A DNA stretch of 64,000 nucleotides from Micromonospora parva (GTDB taxonomy: Bacteria > Actinomycetota > Actinomycetes > Mycobacteriales > Micromonosporaceae): the NCBI RefSeq assembly GCF_000718515.1, contig NZ_JNZS01000002.1, positions 1 through 64,000 on the forward strand. The letters are read 5' to 3'. This document shows, one piece after another, positions 8,358 to 17,124 of the stretch (position 1 is the first letter of the stretch; every line of letters begins with the position of its first letter). The notes beneath the pieces were generated by a model, which saw nothing but the letters and a program-made list of their open reading frames with translations, did not search any database and was not told the origin of the DNA. The translations under genes and the position numbers were made by a program.

Positions 8358-9254
8358 ATGCGGATCCGGGTGGCGCGGCCCGACGACGCGCCGGGCGTGG
8401 TGGCGCTACGGGCGACGGTCTACCCGTACCTGGTGCGCGGGGTCGAGTCGACCCGCAAGATGATCGCCGAACCGCCGCCCGAGGAGGCGTGGACCGCCTT
8501 CGTGGCCGAGGTCGACAACCAGGTGGTCGGCTGGGTGTCCGCCGAACGCATCGGTACGACGTCAATGGCGAACGTCGGCGGCATCAACCTGCTGCACGTA
8601 CACCCGGAACATCGGCGACGCGGCATCGGCGGCGGGCTGCTGACAGCCGCGACCGACTACCTCCGCCCGCTGGGAATCCGCCGGGTGCGTGCCACCGCAC
8701 AACCGGAGGCGCTGCCGTTCGCCCGTCGGCACGGCTACGAGCCCAGCCGCGAGGTGCGCTACTCGGCGCTCGATCTGGACCAGGTGCCCGCGCTGCCCGA
8801 GCCACCGTCGGGCGTACGGCTGCACCCGATCGCCGAGGTGGACCCGCACCTGCTGTACGCGGCGGACGTGGCCTCGGCCGTCGACGAGCCGGGCGACCTG
8901 CCGGTCGACAGCAAGAGCTACCAGAGCTGGCAGTACGACGTCTGGGACAACCTCGGCCTGGACAAGACGGCCAGCGTCGCCGCCGAGGTCGACGGTGGGA
9001 TCGTCGCGTTCAGTCTGGTGAAGCGGGACGGGGACCGGATGTGGTCGGACTACACCGGCAGCATCCCGGCGTACCGGGGGCGCGGGCTGGCCCGACTGGC
9101 CAAGACGGCGGCGCTGCACCGGGCCGCCGCCAACGGCGTACGTGCCGCGTACACCTCGAACGACGAGGCGAACGCACCGATGCTGGCGATCAACGCCCGG
9201 CTCGGCTACCGCCCGGTGGCGTCCCAGTGGACCTGCCTCGCGGAGCTGACCTGA
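8358..9254 (+). CDS. GNAT acetyltransferase with two GNAT domains
   Basis: The 298-residue protein begins with a complete GNAT domain (VRPDDAPGV-type N-terminus; acetyl-CoA loop VHPEHRRRGIGGGLLTAA near residues 76-93). It continues with a second, more divergent GNAT half with GSIPAYRGRGLARLAKTAAL and NDEANAPMLAINARLGYRPV. The acceptor substrate cannot be told from sequence. It follows the Rid-family gene by one base and ends convergently with the TetR gene. Confidence 0.87.
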   Translation: MRIRVARPDDAPGVVALRATVYPYLVRGVESTRKMIAEPPPEEAWTAFVAEVDNQVVGWVSAERIGTTSMANVGGINLLHVHPEHRRRGIGGGLLTAATDYLRPLGIRRVRATAQPEALPFARRHGYEPSREVRYSALDLDQVPALPEPPSGVRLHPIAEVDPHLLYAADVASAVDEPGDLPVDSKSYQSWQYDVWDNLGLDKTASVAAEVDGGIVAFSLVKRDGDRMWSDYTGSIPAYRGRGLARLAKTAALHRAAANGVRAAYTSNDEANAPMLAINARLGYRPVASQWTCLAELT

Positions 9255-9270
9255 CCGGCGGGCCGGAGCC

Positions 9271-9855
9271 TCAGGGGCGGTCGCGGTCGAGGTACGGGCT
9301 GAGGAGTTCGCGGGCGAGGCTGGTCGCCGTGTCCAGCGCGAGCCCTCCCTCGATCATCCGGCTCAGCGCGTAGACGATCGACTGCACCAGTTCGGCCACC
9401 CGGACCGGGTCCGAGGAGCCGTGGTCGGTGAGCGCGGCGCGCAGCGGGGCTTCCAGGCGGTCGTGCATGAGTCGGCTGGAGCTGGCGAGTGCCTCGCTGC
9501 TGCCGGCTGACGCGAGCGCGCGGGCCAGCGCGTGGTCGCCTCGGGCAACCAGTTGCAGGTTGGAATCCACGTACGCCTGGATCTTCTGCCCGGGCGTGCC
9601 GGCCGCCTCCATGCGCTTCTCGACATAGGCCGACCAGCGGGGGAACGTGTCGGTGACGAGGGCGTCGAACATGTCGGCGCGGGACTTGAAGTACGAATAG
9701 ACGCTGGAGCGGGCCAGGCCGGCGTGCTGGGCGACCTCGGCCAGGCCGGGGATCTGCTCGGGGTGTTCCGACAGCAGGGTGCGGGCCGCGTCGAGCAGCG
9801 CCGCGCGTTGGGATGCCCGGTGCTCGGCGACGGTCGCGGCCTGGATCTTCGGCAC
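9271..9855 (-). CDS. TetR-family repressor
   Basis: The 194-residue regulator has an N-terminal TetR helix-turn-helix (near residues 30-55, GLAEVAQHAGLARSSVYSYF) and a C-terminal ligand/dimer domain. The GTG start follows a GGGGGT ribosome-binding site. It is the last gene of a minus-strand operon with an FtsX permease and its ATPase. The palindrome at 11799-11817, inside the operon promoter, is its likely binding site, giving autoregulated control of the transporter. Confidence 0.9.
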   Translation of the reverse strand: MPKIQAATVAEHRASQRAALLDAARTLLSEHPEQIPGLAEVAQHAGLARSSVYSYFKSRADMFDALVTDTFPRWSAYVEKRMEAAGTPGQKIQAYVDSNLQLVARGDHALARALASAGSSEALASSSRLMHDRLEAPLRAALTDHGSSDPVRVAELVQSIVYALSRMIEGGLALDTATSLARELLSPYLDRDRP

Positions 9856-9919
9856 GCCACCCCCTTGTTCCGGACGAGCGTGACCTACCTGGTCCTGCGC
9901 CCGCACCCTGCCGTCGTGG

Positions 9920-10651
9920 TCAGCTGCTGGTCGCGAGCTTGCCGTCGACCATCTCGTAAACGGTGTCACAGTACTGCAGCACATCGTGGTCGTGAGTGAC
10001 CATGACCACCGCGACCGACCGCTGCCGGGCCTCGTGGGCCAGCAGTCGCACGATCTCGTGGCTACGTGCCCGGTCCAACGCCGCCGTCGGTTCGTCGACC
10101 AACAGCACGCTGGGCTCGGTGACCAGTGCCCGGGCGATCCCGACGCGCTGGCGCTCACCGCCCGACAGCTGGTGGGGGCGCCGGTCGGACTTGTCCGCCA
10201 TGCCGACGTCCGCGAGCAGTTCCAGCGGGTCACGGCCGGACCGCTGCGACCTCGACCCCAGCCGCAGGGGCAGCCGCACCTGATCGGCGGCGGTCAACGC
10301 CGGCAGCAGGTTACCGGACTGGAACACGAACCCCACGTGCTGGCGGCGCAGCTCCGTACGGGTCCGGCGACTCGGCACTGTCATGTCCTGACCGGCCACG
10401 GTGACGGTGCCCTGGTCGGGTCGGGCCAGGCCGCCGGCGACGGCGAGCAGGCTGGACTTGCCCGCACCGGACGGACCCACGACCGCGGCGAGTTCGCCGG
10501 GTCGCACCGTCAGGTCGACGTTGTCGAGCGCCTGCACGGTCTCGGCGGCGTTGCCGTGCCGCAGGGACACCCCACGCATCACCAGCCCGAGCCGGTCGGA
10601 CGCGTCGTCGGCGGTTGTGGTCGAAGCGGTCGGAGCGGGACGGCTGCTCAT
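9920..10651 (-). CDS. ABC transporter ATPase (LolD/MacB type)
   Basis: The 243-residue ATPase has Walker A GPSGAGKS (residues 59-66), Q-loop FVFQSGNLLPALTAADQV, signature LSGGERQRVGIARAL and Walker B VLLVDEPTAALD. This set is typical of ATPases that partner FtsX-like permeases (MacB, LolD). An unusual N-terminal Ser/Thr/Ala-rich tail of about 20 residues precedes the domain. Its start overlaps the permease stop (ATGA). The export substrate is unknown. Confidence 0.93.
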   Translation of the reverse strand: MSSRPAPTASTTTADDASDRLGLVMRGVSLRHGNAAETVQALDNVDLTVRPGELAAVVGPSGAGKSSLLAVAGGLARPDQGTVTVAGQDMTVPSRRTRTELRRQHVGFVFQSGNLLPALTAADQVRLPLRLGSRSQRSGRDPLELLADVGMADKSDRRPHQLSGGERQRVGIARALVTEPSVLLVDEPTAALDRARSHEIVRLLAHEARQRSVAVVMVTHDHDVLQYCDTVYEMVDGKLATSS

Positions 10652-11778
10652 CGGTTTCCTCCCAGAGCGGTGGCCGGGTCGACAGAGGTGATGCGGATGA
10701 CCGCCGCGCCGGCTCCCACCAGGCCGAGGACGACGAGGCCGACCCCGGCGGCGGAGATGCTCGGCATGCTCAACGCGAACGGGATGCCGCTGCCGGTGAT
10801 CAGGGCGCCGAGCGCGAGGCCGACCCCCACGCCGATGGCCACAGCCGCCGCCAACAGGACGAACGCCTGCGTCAGCGCGTCGCGCAACACCCAGCCGGTC
10901 GAGGCGCCCAGGGCCCGCAGGACGGCCACCTCGGGCTTGCGCTGGATCGCCCACACCGCGAAGAAGGCGCCGGCGACCAGCGCGGAGATCGCGTACAGGA
11001 ACCCCTGGATCAGTTGCAGGGTCGTCGTCTCGGCGGTGTATCCCGGCGAAGCGCCGTAGGACTCCTTCAGGGTCAGGCTCTCGGTGCCGGCCGCGGTGTC
11101 CCCCGCCGCCAGGTCGACGGACTTCCCGTCGGCCGCGCGCACCGCCACCGCCGTGATCTCCGTTGCGGCGCGCTGCGGCAGCGCCGTGCCGGGGGCGGTG
11201 CCGGACTTGATGGCCTGCCACGCCGCCAGCGGCACGTACGCCACGTCCACGTGCCCGAAGGTGTCCTGCTGCTCGGTGACGCCGACGACCCGCAGCCGGG
11301 TGCCCAGCCGGTCGATGGTGACGACGTCGCCCATCTGCAGGCCCGCGTCCAGCGCCGTGGGGCTCACCACGATGCCGTCCTCGGTGCCCAGCCGGTCACC
11401 CTGGCTGACCGGGGGCGACAGGAACGAGTCGGGCTGGACGCCGAACAGCGCCAGGTCGACCTCGGTTCCCCGATCGGTGCGCGTGTTCACGAGCGTGTTG
11501 CCGAACGGCGTCGCGTCGGCGACGCCCGGCTGGTCGGCCCACTCGTCCACCGCCGTCATGTCCACCACGCTGCGGGAGAACGCGGAGTCGCGCTGCACGT
11601 CCTGCGCGAAGGCGAAGGACGTGACCGGCAGGTTCTGCAGCCCGGACACACCGTCGCGGACCAGCCCGACCGACAGCCCGGACAGCATCACCATCAGCAC
11701 GGCGATCAGCGCGATCACCGCGCCCATCAGAGCGAACCGCAACCGGGCGAAGTTGAGTTCACGAATCGCGAGGAACAT
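10648..11778 (-). CDS. FtsX-like ABC transporter permease
   Basis: The 376-residue membrane protein has the MacB/FtsX layout: one N-terminal helix (FALMGAVIALIAVLMVMLSGLSVGL), a large extracytoplasmic domain of roughly 200 residues, and three C-terminal helices. The start MFLAIRELNFARLRF is the usual beginning of this family and follows GAGGG, so upstream in-frame codons are not used. It is the first gene of the permease-ATPase-TetR operon. The promoter at 11797-11826 carries a palindrome that probably places it under TetR control. Confidence 0.9.
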   Translation of the reverse strand: MFLAIRELNFARLRFALMGAVIALIAVLMVMLSGLSVGLVRDGVSGLQNLPVTSFAFAQDVQRDSAFSRSVVDMTAVDEWADQPGVADATPFGNTLVNTRTDRGTEVDLALFGVQPDSFLSPPVSQGDRLGTEDGIVVSPTALDAGLQMGDVVTIDRLGTRLRVVGVTEQQDTFGHVDVAYVPLAAWQAIKSGTAPGTALPQRAATEITAVAVRAADGKSVDLAAGDTAAGTESLTLKESYGASPGYTAETTTLQLIQGFLYAISALVAGAFFAVWAIQRKPEVAVLRALGASTGWVLRDALTQAFVLLAAAVAIGVGVGLALGALITGSGIPFALSMPSISAAGVGLVVLGLVGAGAAVIRITSVDPATALGGNR

Positions 11779-11796
11779 CAGCGCGCGCCCTCGTAA

Positions 11797-11826
11797 ATTG
11801 TCGACATCATGTCGGCATGTTATCAA
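11797..11826 (-). promoter_or_regulatory. promoter with internal TetR-type operator
   Basis: On the minus strand TTGATA (11821-11826) and GACAAT (11797-11802) form a -35/-10 pair with an 18-bp spacer. Within and overlapping it lies a 19-bp near-perfect palindrome (11799-11817; TGTCGACAT, C, ATGTCGGCA; 8 of 9 pairs). A further TGTCGGCA half-site is at 11832-11839. Binding of a dimer here would block polymerase. Confidence 0.72.
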
Positions 11827-11934
11827 CAGCGTGTCGGCAAATATCACACCGCAGCTGTCGACCCCACCACACCGCAGCCTGCGGAAGTGGCCCCACCACG
11901 GACGCCATCCAGGCCCGCATCGATCAGGCGGGAA

Positions 11935-11989
11935 CCGCCGCCCGACGTGGGTGATCAGGCGACGGCCGCCCGACGTGGTGCTCAGGCGG
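11935..11989. repeat. imperfect tandem duplication at the macro-domain gene 3' end
   Basis: Two adjacent units containing CCGCCCGACGTGG followed by a TCAGGCG end repeat with a period of about 27 bp. A partial third TCAGGCG precedes them at 11924-11930. One unit includes the stop codon of the minus-strand macro-domain gene, suggesting slippage duplication of the gene end. Confidence 0.55.
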
Positions 11990-12497
11990 CGTCGAGGACG
12001 CGGCGGGCCACGGCGTGGGTGTCCGCCCCGAACAGCACCAGGCGGGCCTCGGCGACGGTGGCGGGGGTGGCCGTGCGCAGCACCGACAGGGCCTGACGGA
12101 CCGCGTCGTCGACCGGCCAGCCGTAGATGCCAGCGGAGATCAACGGGAAGGCGAGCGTCACCGCGCCCAGCTCGTCGGCCACCCGCAGGCTGTTGGCGTA
12201 GCAGTCCCGCAGCAGCGCCGAGCGGTCCTCGTCGGCCGACCAGACCGGCCCGACGGTGTGGATGACCCAGCGGGCCGGCAGCTCACCGGCCGTCGTCGCC
12301 ACGGCCTGTCCCGTGGGCAGACCCCGGCCGTAGCGGGACGCCCGCAGGGCCCGGCACTCGGCCAGGATCGCCGGGCCGCCACGGCGGTGGATGGCACCGT
12401 CGACCCCGCCGCCGCCGAGCAGGGACGAGTTCGCGGCGTTCACGACGGCGTCCACCCGCTGTGCGGTGATGTCCCCCTCGACCAGGACGATCTCCAC
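11982..12497 (-). CDS. macro-domain protein (O-acetyl-ADP-ribose deacetylase-like)
   Basis: The 171-residue protein is a single macro domain that binds ADP-ribose and may hydrolyse O-acetyl-ADP-ribose or ADP-ribosyl-protein. Family motifs are VEGDITAQRVDAVVNAANSS (residues 6-25), LGGGGVDGAIHRRGG (27-41) and FPLISAGIYGWP. The length matches YmdB-type proteins. The GTG start has GGGGAG eight bases upstream and begins one base after the stop of the EI24 gene, so the two are cotranscribed. Confidence 0.93.
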   Translation of the reverse strand: MEIVLVEGDITAQRVDAVVNAANSSLLGGGGVDGAIHRRGGPAILAECRALRASRYGRGLPTGQAVATTAGELPARWVIHTVGPVWSADEDRSALLRDCYANSLRVADELGAVTLAFPLISAGIYGWPVDDAVRQALSVLRTATPATVAEARLVLFGADTHAVARRVLDAA

Positions 12498-12498
12498 G

Positions 12499-13329
12499 TC
12501 AGCGCTCCCCGACCGGCCGACCGGTGGCCGATGCGGCCAGCGGGCCGTCGATCGGTTGGCCGAGCGAACGGCGGGCCAGCAACGCCGCGCCGGCCACTGC
12601 CGCCGGCATGACCAGCACGGCACCGAGCGGGATCAAGAAGCAGAGGAACACCGCCACCCCGAACCCGAGGGCGGTGGGACGGTCGGCCTTCAGGATCGCC
12701 CGACGCTGCGGCAGCCGCATTCCCCGGCGGTAGAACGGCGCCCCGACAAGCTCCACGGCGAGGAACCAGCCGCCCACCGCCGCCCCGATCACCGGGACGA
12801 CCGTCTGGCCGACCACCGGGATGAAACCGGCGAGGAAGAGGGGGATGCCGACCAGCGCGGTGAGCGCCACCAGGCGTACCGAGTCGGCGACGCTGCGGCG
12901 CAGCGACGACCAGAACGGCACGTCCACCGCACCCGGTGTGCCGCCGTAGCGCTGCTCGACATGCTCGGAGATTTTCTCGTAGAACGGGTCTCCGATGACC
13001 AGGGTGACAGCGGTGAAGGTGAGCACTGCCAGCAGACCACCGACCCCGAGGAAGGCCAGTCCGGCGATCACCCGGACCAGGCTGCGGGCGGTGCTCGACC
13101 AGTCGTCGGCGAACGGTGTGACGAGCGCGGCGAGGTCGTCCACGAAGTACACGAGGGTGGCGAACGCCGCCACGAAGAGCGCGCCGGAGATCAGGGCCGG
13201 CACGACGCCGAGCAGCATCAGACCGGGGCTACGAACGTAGAGGCCCAGGCCACGCAGGAGCAGGCCGGCCCCGGCGAGGAAACGTCCGGCGGCCCCGGTA
13301 ACCGGGCTGGCGACTCTGCTGACATCCAC
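12499..13329 (-). CDS. EI24/CysZ-domain membrane protein
   Basis: The 276-residue protein matches the EI24 domain family that includes E. coli CysZ. Four hydrophobic stretches are visible (LMLLGVVPALISGALFVAAF; VIAGLAFLGVGGLLAVLTF; LFLAGFIPVVGQTVVPVIGA; VAVFLCFLIPLGAVLVM), along with the family signature VIGDPFYEKISEHVEQRYGG. Sulfate transport is known for CysZ but cannot be assumed for the actinobacterial members. The GTG start has TAGGCT eight bases upstream, consistent with a leaderless transcript. It is followed directly by the macro-domain gene. Confidence 0.85.
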   Translation of the reverse strand: MDVSRVASPVTGAAGRFLAGAGLLLRGLGLYVRSPGLMLLGVVPALISGALFVAAFATLVYFVDDLAALVTPFADDWSSTARSLVRVIAGLAFLGVGGLLAVLTFTAVTLVIGDPFYEKISEHVEQRYGGTPGAVDVPFWSSLRRSVADSVRLVALTALVGIPLFLAGFIPVVGQTVVPVIGAAVGGWFLAVELVGAPFYRRGMRLPQRRAILKADRPTALGFGVAVFLCFLIPLGAVLVMPAAVAGAALLARRSLGQPIDGPLAASATGRPVGER

Positions 13330-13404
13330 GATCGAGCAGCCTAACGAGCGGCCGTCGAATCCGCCGGGTGCAGCACTAGCAACGACGCCCGCGTCGCACA
13401 TCAA

Positions 13405-13433
13405 CCGGTTGACGGATGGATGTGGTCAACCGG
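13405..13433. promoter_or_regulatory. inverted repeat upstream of ABC/two-component operon
   Basis: CCGGTTGAC (13405-13413) and GTCAACCGG (13425-13433) are perfect 9-bp inverted arms around an 11-bp spacer. The element lies about 95 bp upstream of the ABC ATPase start. It is a candidate binding dyad for the NarL-type regulator encoded in the same operon. Confidence 0.6.
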
Positions 13434-13527
13434 GGTCGCCGGTGATCATCGCCGACCGGTCGATTCGCCGCCGGGCCACCCCGACAACCCTTGAGGGGTA
13501 CGGGAAAAGCGGCGAAAGGGCGGCGAG

Positions 13528-14436
13528 ATGCCGGTCATCGAGGTGACCAGACTGCACAAGCGATACGGCGATCTGGTGGCGGTGGACGAGGTGTCGTTCG
13601 CTGTGGAGGCGGGTGAGATCTTCGGTGTCCTCGGCCCGAACGGCGCGGGCAAGACCACCACCGTGGAGTGTGTCGCCGGGCTGCGCGTTCCCGACGGGGG
13701 CGGGGTGTCGGTCCTCGGGCTCGACCCCCGCCGGGACGCGGCCCAGCTACGCCAGCGGGTCGGTGTGCAACTTCAGGAGAGCCAACTGCCGGACCAGCTC
13801 CGGGTGGCCGAGGCCCTGGAGATGTACGCGTCGTTCTATCGCGATCCGGCCGACCCGGCCGAGCTGATCGAGAGGCTGGGTCTCGGCGCGAAGCGGAACA
13901 CCGCGTACAAGAAGCTCTCCGGTGGTCAGAAGCAGCGACTCTCCATCGCGCTGGCGCTGGTCGGCAACCCGGAGATCGCGATCCTCGACGAGCTGACCAC
14001 CGGGCTGGACCCTCAGGCTCGGCGGGACACCTGGAGCCTCATCGAGCAGGTGCGTAGCAGCGGAGTGACGATCGTGCTGGTCACGCACTTCATGGAGGAG
14101 GCCGAACGGCTCTGTGACCGGATCGCGGTGATCGACAAGGGCCGGGTGGTAGCGCTGGACACCCCGGCGGGCCTGGTGTCGTCGGTGGCTCCCGAGCAGC
14201 GGATCCGGTTCCGGCCCTCCGCTCCGATCGACGACCGGCTCCTCACCGACCTGCCCGAGGTCTCCGCGGTGCAGCGCACCGGCAGCCAGGTGGTGGTGAC
14301 CGGCACCGGTGACCTGCTGCACGCGGTCACCTCGGTGCTCGCCCGCAACCAGATCGTCGCCGCCGACCTGCGGCTGGAACAGTCCACCCTCGACGACGCG
14401 TTCGTCGAGCTGACCGGGCACCGGCCCGTCGCCTGA
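13528..14436 (+). CDS. ABC-2 type transporter ATPase
   Basis: The 302-residue ATPase has Walker A GPNGAGKT (residues 36-43), Q-loop VQLQESQLPDQLRVAEAL, signature LSGGQKQRLSIAL and Walker B IAILDELTTGLDPQARR. The C-terminal extension of about 80 residues is typical of DrrA/CcmA-like exporter ATPases. It starts an operon with a permease, histidine kinase and response regulator. Such arrangements usually serve envelope-stress or drug-export responses; the substrate is unknown. Confidence 0.93.
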   Translation: MPVIEVTRLHKRYGDLVAVDEVSFAVEAGEIFGVLGPNGAGKTTTVECVAGLRVPDGGGVSVLGLDPRRDAAQLRQRVGVQLQESQLPDQLRVAEALEMYASFYRDPADPAELIERLGLGAKRNTAYKKLSGGQKQRLSIALALVGNPEIAILDELTTGLDPQARRDTWSLIEQVRSSGVTIVLVTHFMEEAERLCDRIAVIDKGRVVALDTPAGLVSSVAPEQRIRFRPSAPIDDRLLTDLPEVSAVQRTGSQVVVTGTGDLLHAVTSVLARNQIVAADLRLEQSTLDDAFVELTGHRPVA

Positions 14437-14448
14437 GGGAGAACCGAC

Positions 14449-15183
14449 ATGCACGCCTTCGGGCAGATCCTGAAGATCGAGACACGACTCTTCCTGCGGG
14501 ACTTCGGCTCGCCGCTGACCACCGTCGTCCTACCGGTCGCGCTGCTGGTGGTGTTCGGGCTGGTCCCGGCGGCACGGCAGCCGGAGGTCCAGTTCGGTGA
14601 CCTGTCCTTCATCCAGTACTTCGCACCCTCACTGCTGGTGATCACGCTCGCCATGTCGGCTGTCAACATCCTGCCCACGGTGCTGGCCACCTACCGGGAA
14701 CGTGGGGTGCTGCGCCGGCTGGCCACCACCCCGGCCAGCCCTGCCGCGCTGTTGGCCGCCCAACTGCTCATCTCCCTCGCCACCATCCTGGTCAGCGCCG
14801 TGCTGCTCATCGCGGTGGGCCGGTTGGCGTTCGACGTGCCGTTGCCCCGGCATCCGTTGGGCTTCACACTGGCCCTCCTCCTCGGCACGGCGGCCCTGCT
14901 GGCACTCGGCCTGCTCGTGGCGGCGGTGGCGCGGACGGCGAAGTCGGCGCAGGCGATGGCCGTGCCACTGTTCATGGCCGTCATGTTCTTCGGTGGCGTC
15001 TACGTGCCCCGGTTCATCCTGCCGGACTTCCTGGTCCGGATCGGCGACTACACGCCACCCGGGGTCCAGGCGCTGCTCGACTCGTGGACCGGGGCATCGC
15101 CACACCTGTCGCACCTCGGGATAATGGCGGTGGTCGCCATGGCGGCCGGCGCCGGCGCGGCAAAACTGTTCCGCTGGGAGTGA
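14449..15183 (+). CDS. ABC-2 type transporter permease
   Basis: The 244-residue membrane protein has six hydrophobic helices and the ABC-2 pattern (PLTTVVLPVALLVVFGLVP; the RERGVLRRLATTPASPAALLAAQ loop; MAVPLFMAVMFFGGVYVP). A GAGGGAG ribosome-binding site follows the ATPase stop by only a few bases. It would form the membrane part of the exporter with the preceding ATPase. Confidence 0.92.
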   Translation: MHAFGQILKIETRLFLRDFGSPLTTVVLPVALLVVFGLVPAARQPEVQFGDLSFIQYFAPSLLVITLAMSAVNILPTVLATYRERGVLRRLATTPASPAALLAAQLLISLATILVSAVLLIAVGRLAFDVPLPRHPLGFTLALLLGTAALLALGLLVAAVARTAKSAQAMAVPLFMAVMFFGGVYVPRFILPDFLVRIGDYTPPGVQALLDSWTGASPHLSHLGIMAVVAMAAGAGAAKLFRWE

Positions 15184-15194
15184 TCGGGGATTCG

Positions 15195-16463
15195 ATGGCC
15201 AGCAGCGGCGAGCACGACCGTCTGACCAGGTGGCGCAAGAACGAGGCGACCCTCTATCGCGTGGTTCCCTACGGCGGGCTGGCCTTGGGCACCCTGCTGG
15301 CCATCGTCGCACCGGCACCCCATCATCTCGGCGCGCTGCCCACCCTCGCCATCGCCGTGGCAGCCGGATGCTGGGTCGCCTGGTTCGTCACAGTGCACCC
15401 CGGCTGGCAGAGCCGGCGCGGGCTGATGGCGGTCTACTACGCCGGGTTGCTCACCTTCGGCGCCGCACTGGTAGCCGCCAGTCCGTGGTACGGCTTCTTC
15501 GCCTGGATCGGTTACATCCACGCCTTTCCGGTCCTGCCCAGGCGCTGGCGGATCGCCGGGGTGACAGCCACCGCCGCCATCATCGCCACCTCTCAGGGCG
15601 GTGGCCTGGTGATAGCGATGTCGCACTGGCCGCTCTGGCTGCTGCTGGTGCTCTTCAACCTGATCGTGGCCGGCTCGGTGAGCTGGTTCGCCATCATCGC
15701 CGAACAGGAGGACGCCAAACGCCGACGACTGATGGCGGAACTCGGCGAAGCCAACCGGCAACTCACCGAGACGGTCCGGGAGAACGCCGGGCTGCACGCC
15801 CAACTGCTCATCCAGGCACGGGAGGCCGGCGTGCTGGACGAGCGCCAACGGATGGCGCGGGAGATCCACGACACCCTCGCCCAGGGGTTGGCCGGCATCA
15901 TCACCCAACTGGAGGCGGCCGAGCAGACCCGCGACCGGTCCGCCGACTGGCGCCGGCACGTCGACAACGGGCTCGCGCTGGCCCGGGAGAGCCTCACCGA
16001 GGCCCGCCGCTCGGTGCGGGCGGTCCGCCCGGAATCGCTGGAGACGGCCCGGCTGCCGGACGCCCTGGTCGAGCTGGGCGGGCGCTGGTCGGACCTGCAC
16101 GGGATACGGGCCGAGGTCGCCACCACCGGTACGCCCCGTCCACTGCACCCGGAGATCGAGGTGACCCTGCTGCGGGCCGCCCAGGAGGCGCTGGCCAACG
16201 TGGCCCGGCACGCCGCCGCCTCACGGGTCGGGCTGACCCTGTCGTACATGGCCGACGTGGTGACCCTGGACGTGCGCGACGACGGGGCCGGCTTCGAGGT
16301 CACCGACCAACCGACGTCCCGGGAGCCGACTGGCGGGTACGGGCTGACCGTCATGCGGCAACGGGTCACCCGGGTCGGCGGCGAGTTGGCGGTCGAGTCC
16401 GAACCGGGCGGCGGCACCGCCATCTCGGCGTCCGTTCCCGCGCTACCCGGAGGTGCCGGGTGA
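15195..16463 (+). CDS. NarL-type sensor histidine kinase (HisKA_3)
   Basis: The 422-residue kinase has about six N-terminal membrane helices (residues about 20-165) with short extracytoplasmic loops, as in LiaS/DesK-like sensors. A short coiled coil follows, then the HisKA_3 box RQRMAREIHDTLAQGLAGI with phospho-acceptor His225. The ATPase domain carries EALANVARHAAA and DVRDDGAGFEV. The ATG at 15195 is preferred because GGGGA lies eight bases upstream; a GTG at 15180, overlapping the permease stop, is the alternative. It probably senses the membrane state or the transporter itself. Confidence 0.93.
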   Translation: MASSGEHDRLTRWRKNEATLYRVVPYGGLALGTLLAIVAPAPHHLGALPTLAIAVAAGCWVAWFVTVHPGWQSRRGLMAVYYAGLLTFGAALVAASPWYGFFAWIGYIHAFPVLPRRWRIAGVTATAAIIATSQGGGLVIAMSHWPLWLLLVLFNLIVAGSVSWFAIIAEQEDAKRRRLMAELGEANRQLTETVRENAGLHAQLLIQAREAGVLDERQRMAREIHDTLAQGLAGIITQLEAAEQTRDRSADWRRHVDNGLALARESLTEARRSVRAVRPESLETARLPDALVELGGRWSDLHGIRAEVATTGTPRPLHPEIEVTLLRAAQEALANVARHAAASRVGLTLSYMADVVTLDVRDDGAGFEVTDQPTSREPTGGYGLTVMRQRVTRVGGELAVESEPGGGTAISASVPALPGGAG

Positions 16464-17101
16464 CCACCTCGATCCGGCTGCTGATCGTCGACGACCATCC
16501 GGTGGTACGGGACGGCCTGCGGGGAATGTTCACCGGCGACCCCGATTTCGAGGTGGTCGGCGAGGCCGCGGACGGCTCGGAGGCGTTGGCACTGGTCGCG
16601 ACGCTGCTACCGGACGTGGTGCTGATGGACCTGCGGATGCCCGGGATGGACGGGGTGACCGCCATCGGTCGCCTGACCCGCGCCGGCAGCACCGCCCGGG
16701 TGCTGGTGCTCACCACCTACGACACGGACGCGGACGTGCTGCCGGCGATCGAGGCCGGTGCCACCGGCTACCTGCTCAAGGACACGCCTCGCGAGGAACT
16801 GGTTCGCGCGGTACGGGCCGCCGCCCGGGGTGATTCGGTGCTCGCGCCGAGCGTCGCCGGCCGGCTGATGGGCCGGCTGCGCGCGCCGGTGGAGGAGCCG
16901 CTGAGCCAGCGTGAGCTGGAGGTGCTCACGATGGTGGCGCGCGGTGCCTCCAACCGGGAGGCTGCGGCACGGCTGTTCATCAGCGAGGCCACCGTCAAGA
17001 CCCACCTGCTGCACGTGTACGCCAAGCTCGGGGTCAACGACCGGGCCGCCGCGGTGGCCACCGCGTACGACAGGGGGTTGCTGACCCCCGGCGGGCGGTG
17101 A
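16460..17101 (+). CDS. NarL/FixJ-family response regulator
   Basis: The 213-residue regulator has a receiver domain with phospho-acceptor Asp57 (DVVLMDLRMPGMDG), acidic pocket residues LIVDDHP (8-14) and Lys in GYLLKD. A LuxR-type helix-turn-helix follows (LSQRELEVLTMVARGASNRE and FISEATVKTHLLHVYAKLGV). Its GTG start overlaps the kinase stop (GTGA). It likely acts on the dyad at 13405-13433 upstream of its own operon. Confidence 0.95.
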   Translation: MTTSIRLLIVDDHPVVRDGLRGMFTGDPDFEVVGEAADGSEALALVATLLPDVVLMDLRMPGMDGVTAIGRLTRAGSTARVLVLTTYDTDADVLPAIEAGATGYLLKDTPREELVRAVRAAARGDSVLAPSVAGRLMGRLRAPVEEPLSQRELEVLTMVARGASNREAAARLFISEATVKTHLLHVYAKLGVNDRAAAVATAYDRGLLTPGGR

Positions 17102-17124
17102 GCGGGGCCGGGCAGGATGGGCGG

